From Halomonas sp. (lineage in GTDB: Bacteria; Pseudomonadota; Gammaproteobacteria; Pseudomonadales; Halomonadaceae): DNA of 64,000 nucleotides. Each line of letters opens with the position of its first letter. Position 1 is the first letter of the stretch. Made by a program: the position numbers and the translations under genes. The DNA lies in NCBI GenBank assembly GCA_018401555.1, contig JAGYKP010000081.1:124001-188000 (forward strand). The letters are read 5' to 3'. Positions 60,901 through 64,000 of this stretch are shown piece after piece. The notes under the pieces were generated by a model. That model had not been told where the DNA came from. It worked only from the letters and a program-made list of their open reading frames with translations, and made no database searches.

Positions 60901-61677
60901 ATGAGCAAGTTTGCCCTGGAAGAAGTGTTAAGCGTTCACCACTGGAACGATACCCTATTCAGCTTCCGCACCACTCGCGAGCGCAGCCTGCGCTTCAAGA
61001 ACGGCCAGTTCGTTATGATCGGCCTGGAAGTGGACGGCAAACCGCTGATGCGCGCTTACTCCATCGCCAGCCCCAACTACGAAGATCACCTGGAATTCTT
61101 CAGCATCAAGGTGCCGGATGGCCCGCTCACCTCGCGCCTGCAACACCTGAAAGTGGGCGACCAGATCATGGTCAGCCGCAAGCCCACCGGCACCCTGGTC
61201 ACCGACGACCTGCTGCCGGGGCGTAACCTCTACCTGCTCTCCACTGGCACGGGCCTGGCGCCCTTCATGAGCCTGATCCAGGACCCCGAAGTCTACGAGC
61301 GCTTTGAAAAAGTGGTGCTGGTACATGGCGTGCGTGAAGTCTCCGAACTGGCCTACGCCGACTTCATCACCAAAGAGCTGCCCGCCCACGAGTACCTGGG
61401 CGAAGAGATCGCCGAGAAGCTGGTGTACTACCCCACGGTGACCCGTGAAGAGTTTCACACCATGGGTCGCCTGACCGACCATATTCGCACCGGCAAGCTG
61501 TTCGAGGACACCGGCCTACCGCCCATCGACCCGCGCCAAGACCGCGCGATGATTTGCGGCAGCCCGGCGATGCTGGAGAGCACCAGCGAACTGCTCGACG
61601 AGCTGGGCTTCAAGATCTCGCCGCGCATGGGCGAGCCCGGCGACTATGTGATCGAGCGGGCGTTCGTCGAGAAGTAG
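60901..61677 (+). CDS. fpr: Ferredoxin--NADP reductase
   Basis: This FAD enzyme moves electrons between NADPH and ferredoxin/flavodoxin in redox defence. It shows FRTTRERSLRFKNGQFVMIGLEV, the FAD-binding MRAYSIASPNYEDHLEFFSIKV, LLSTGTGLAPFMSLIQDPEVYERF (NADP motif) and ICGSPAMLESTSELLDELGF with the C-terminal VIERAFVEK. It is 258 residues and intact, with a GAGGAG ribosome site. It is controlled probably by the divergent LysR regulator. A terminator follows at 61750. Confidence 0.95.
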   Translation: MSKFALEEVLSVHHWNDTLFSFRTTRERSLRFKNGQFVMIGLEVDGKPLMRAYSIASPNYEDHLEFFSIKVPDGPLTSRLQHLKVGDQIMVSRKPTGTLVTDDLLPGRNLYLLSTGTGLAPFMSLIQDPEVYERFEKVVLVHGVREVSELAYADFITKELPAHEYLGEEIAEKLVYYPTVTREEFHTMGRLTDHIRTGKLFEDTGLPPIDPRQDRAMICGSPAMLESTSELLDELGFKISPRMGEPGDYVIERAFVEK

Positions 61678-61749
61678 GCGCCGAGCTTCAAGCGCCGAGC
61701 CGCCAAGCTGTTCGGTGACGGGCGGTAGGTAGCAAGGCAGAAGCGCGAA

Positions 61750-61777
61750 ACCCCACCGGGCTAACCTCTGGTGGGGT
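61750..61777 (+). terminator. Terminator hairpin after fpr
   Basis: ACCCCACC and GGTGGGGT form an 8-bp stem with a 12-base loop, followed by ATCTTGTT. It lies about 72 bases after the fpr stop and is moderately strong. Confidence 0.6.
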
Positions 61778-61817
61778 ATCTTGTTACTGGTTACTGGTCA
61801 CTTTGACCAAGACTCTG

Positions 61818-61849
61818 CTTGGCCGCTTGGCCGCTTGGCCGCTTGGCCG
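61818..61849. repeat. 8-bp tandem repeat next to the glnK stop
   Basis: CTTGGCCG is repeated four times and ends one base before the glnK stop codon (complement of TTA at 61851). It resembles the other short tandem arrays in this window in GC-rich unit and intergenic position. Confidence 0.85.
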
Positions 61850-61850
61850 C

Positions 61851-62321
<471 letters not shown>

Positions 62322-62334
62322 TTACGCGTTGCCT

Positions 62335-63585
62335 TCATTTCTTGGCGACGCTGAACTCGGGGTAGGCCTCCATGCCGCATTCGGTCAGGTCGACGCCCTC
62401 GTACTCCTCCTCCTCGCTGACGCGGATGCCCATCACCGCCTTGAGGATGCCCCACACGATCAGGCTGGCCAGGAACACCCAGGCAAAGATGGCGACGATG
62501 CCGAGCAGCTGGGCGCCGAAGGTGGCATCGCCGTTGGTCAGCGGCACCGCCAGCAGGCCCCAGATGCCGACCACACCGTGCACCGAGATGGCACCTACCG
62601 GGTCATCGAGCTTCAGCTTGTCCAGGGCGACGATGGCGGCCACCACGATGGCACCGCCCACGGCGCCGATCAGCGCCGCGCCCGGGGCGGAGGGAGAGAG
62701 CGGGTCGGCGGTGATCGCCACCAGGCCGGCCAGGGCCCCGTTGAGGGTCATGGTGAGGTCCGCCTTGCGGAACCACAGCTTGGCGAGGATCAGGGCGGCG
62801 ATCACCCCGCCGGCCGCCGCGGCGTTGGTGTTGGTCAGCACCTGGGCGACGTTGTTGGCGGAGGCGATATCGGAGACCTTGAGCTCGGAGCCGCCGTTGA
62901 AGCCGAACCAGCCCATCCACAGGATGAAGGTGCCCAGGGTGGCCAGTGGCATGTTGGCGCCGGGGATGGCGTAGATGCTGCCGTCCCTGCCGTACTTGCC
63001 CTTGCGTGGGCCGAGGACCAGCACGCCGGCGAGAGCTGCGGCCGCACCGGCCATGTGCACGATGCCGGAGCCGGCGTAGTCGGAGTAGCCGACCTCGGAG
63101 AGCCAGCCGCCGCCCCAGGTCCAGTAGCCAGACACCGGGTAGATGAAGGCGGTCATGACCACCGCGAAGGCCAGGAAGGCCCACAGCTTCATGCGCTCGG
63201 CCACGGCACCCGACACGATCGACATCGCCGTTGCGACGAACACGACCTGGAAGAAGAAGTCCGAACGCATGGAGTAGTAAGGTGCATCTTCACCACCGGC
63301 CAGCACCGCATCGACGCTGTTCTCGCTGCCCAGCAGCGCGCCCAGGTCGGGCAGGAAGCCGCCGCCGGGGCTGGAGTACATGATGTAGTAGCCCACCAGC
63401 AGGTACATGGTGCAGGCAATGGCAAACAGCGCAATGTTCTTGGTCAGAATTTCAGCGGTGTTCTTGGAACGTACCATACCGGCCTCGAGCATCGAGAAGC
63501 CGGCGGCCATCCACATGACCAGTACGCCGCAAATCAGGAAGTAAAACGTATCGAGCGCATAGCTCAGTTCGGTCAGTTCACTCAT
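62335..63585 (-). CDS. amtB: Ammonium transporter AmtB
   Basis: AmtB is a trimeric ammonium channel of the inner membrane. It starts with DTFYFLICGVLVMWMAAGFSMLEAGMVRSKNTAEIL and has FAVVMTAFIYPVSGYWTWGGGWLSEVGYSDYAGSGIVHMAG (typical H and W residues of the pore), then ALAGLVAITADPLSPSAPGAALIGAVGG and ISVHGVVGIWGLLAVPL, with the second pore His. It is 416 residues with about 11 helices, and intact. I chose the ATG at 63585, which gives the usual short N-terminus. It is between two glnK genes. Confidence 0.96.
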   Translation of the reverse strand: MSELTELSYALDTFYFLICGVLVMWMAAGFSMLEAGMVRSKNTAEILTKNIALFAIACTMYLLVGYYIMYSSPGGGFLPDLGALLGSENSVDAVLAGGEDAPYYSMRSDFFFQVVFVATAMSIVSGAVAERMKLWAFLAFAVVMTAFIYPVSGYWTWGGGWLSEVGYSDYAGSGIVHMAGAAAALAGVLVLGPRKGKYGRDGSIYAIPGANMPLATLGTFILWMGWFGFNGGSELKVSDIASANNVAQVLTNTNAAAAGGVIAALILAKLWFRKADLTMTLNGALAGLVAITADPLSPSAPGAALIGAVGGAIVVAAIVALDKLKLDDPVGAISVHGVVGIWGLLAVPLTNGDATFGAQLLGIVAIFAWVFLASLIVWGILKAVMGIRVSEEEEYEGVDLTECGMEAYPEFSVAKK

Positions 63586-63638
63586 GGGACTTTCTCCAGG
63601 CAGGTAGGCAGCAGACGACTCCAGGCGGGACGGGGCGA

Positions 63639-63998
<360 letters not shown>

Positions 63999-64000
63999 GG

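Overview
The window is about 64 kb of GC-rich DNA, apart from one AT-rich island, from a gammaproteobacterium. The gene order and protein types (gyrB with the gammaproteobacterial insert, split glyQ/glyS, heptose-based LPS genes, 6S RNA beside ygfA, a fpr gene with a divergent LysR gene) best fit Halomonas or a close relative in the Halomonadaceae. That assignment is my inference; no 16S gene is present. The 3' end of gyrB followed by four parS-like palindromes within 1 kb places the left end close to the chromosome origin.

Layout. 1-5.6 kb: gyrB end, parS cluster, gmhB, glyS-glyQ. 5.7-25 kb: a lipopolysaccharide core block. It holds hldD-waaF, a membrane sulfatase-fold protein, an AT-rich island (sulfotransferase, GT25), a wreck of insertion sequences (IS30 remnant, an IS3-type element, IS110 remnant), GT90, GT4, GT2 and GT4 glycosyltransferases, two LPS-kinase-like genes, a GT9 enzyme, hldE and waaA. 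With gmhB, these genes cover ADP-heptose synthesis (GmhB, HldE, HldD), Kdo transfer (WaaA), Kdo phosphorylation (KdkA) and heptose transfer (GT9 enzymes). 24.4-27 kb: rpiA, ilvA and a 31-residue small protein. 27-30.3 kb: an IS605-type element with broken tnpB and truncated tnpA, next to a second IS3-type copy.

30.5-36.5 kb: ygfA, 6S RNA, zapA, ygfB, pepP, ubiH, ubiI (the classic zapA/ygfB/pepP/ubiH cluster). 36.5-45.4 kb: ctpA-envC-gpmI on the minus strand, then yibN-like rhodanese, secB, rsmE, a CvfB-like S1 protein, gshB and a tonB-like gene. 45.4-48.2 kb: yqgE, ruvX, a membrane protein and pyrB. 48.3-51.5 kb: an IclR regulator, a crotonase and serA. 51.7-55.6 kb: xseB-ispA-dxs-djlA. 55.6-60.7 kb: hemolysin-III family, ribA, hemE, a VanZ-like protein, a hypothetical membrane protein, a host-attachment-family protein and a LysR regulator. 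60.9-64 kb: fpr, then glnK-amtB-glnK on the minus strand.

An important caution: about twenty otherwise normal genes, many of them essential (waaA, dxs, ispA, gpmI), carry single-base frameshifts, often one base short in a G or C run. I read most of these as sequence errors, not real pseudogenes. I did not find a convincing new defence or enzymatic system. The most interesting items are the parS cluster, the AT-rich sulfotransferase/glycosyltransferase island, divergent genes whose start codons overlap, the small protein with its own promoter, a near-perfect LysR operator candidate before fpr, and possible guide-RNA-bearing ends of the IS605 and IS110 remnants.
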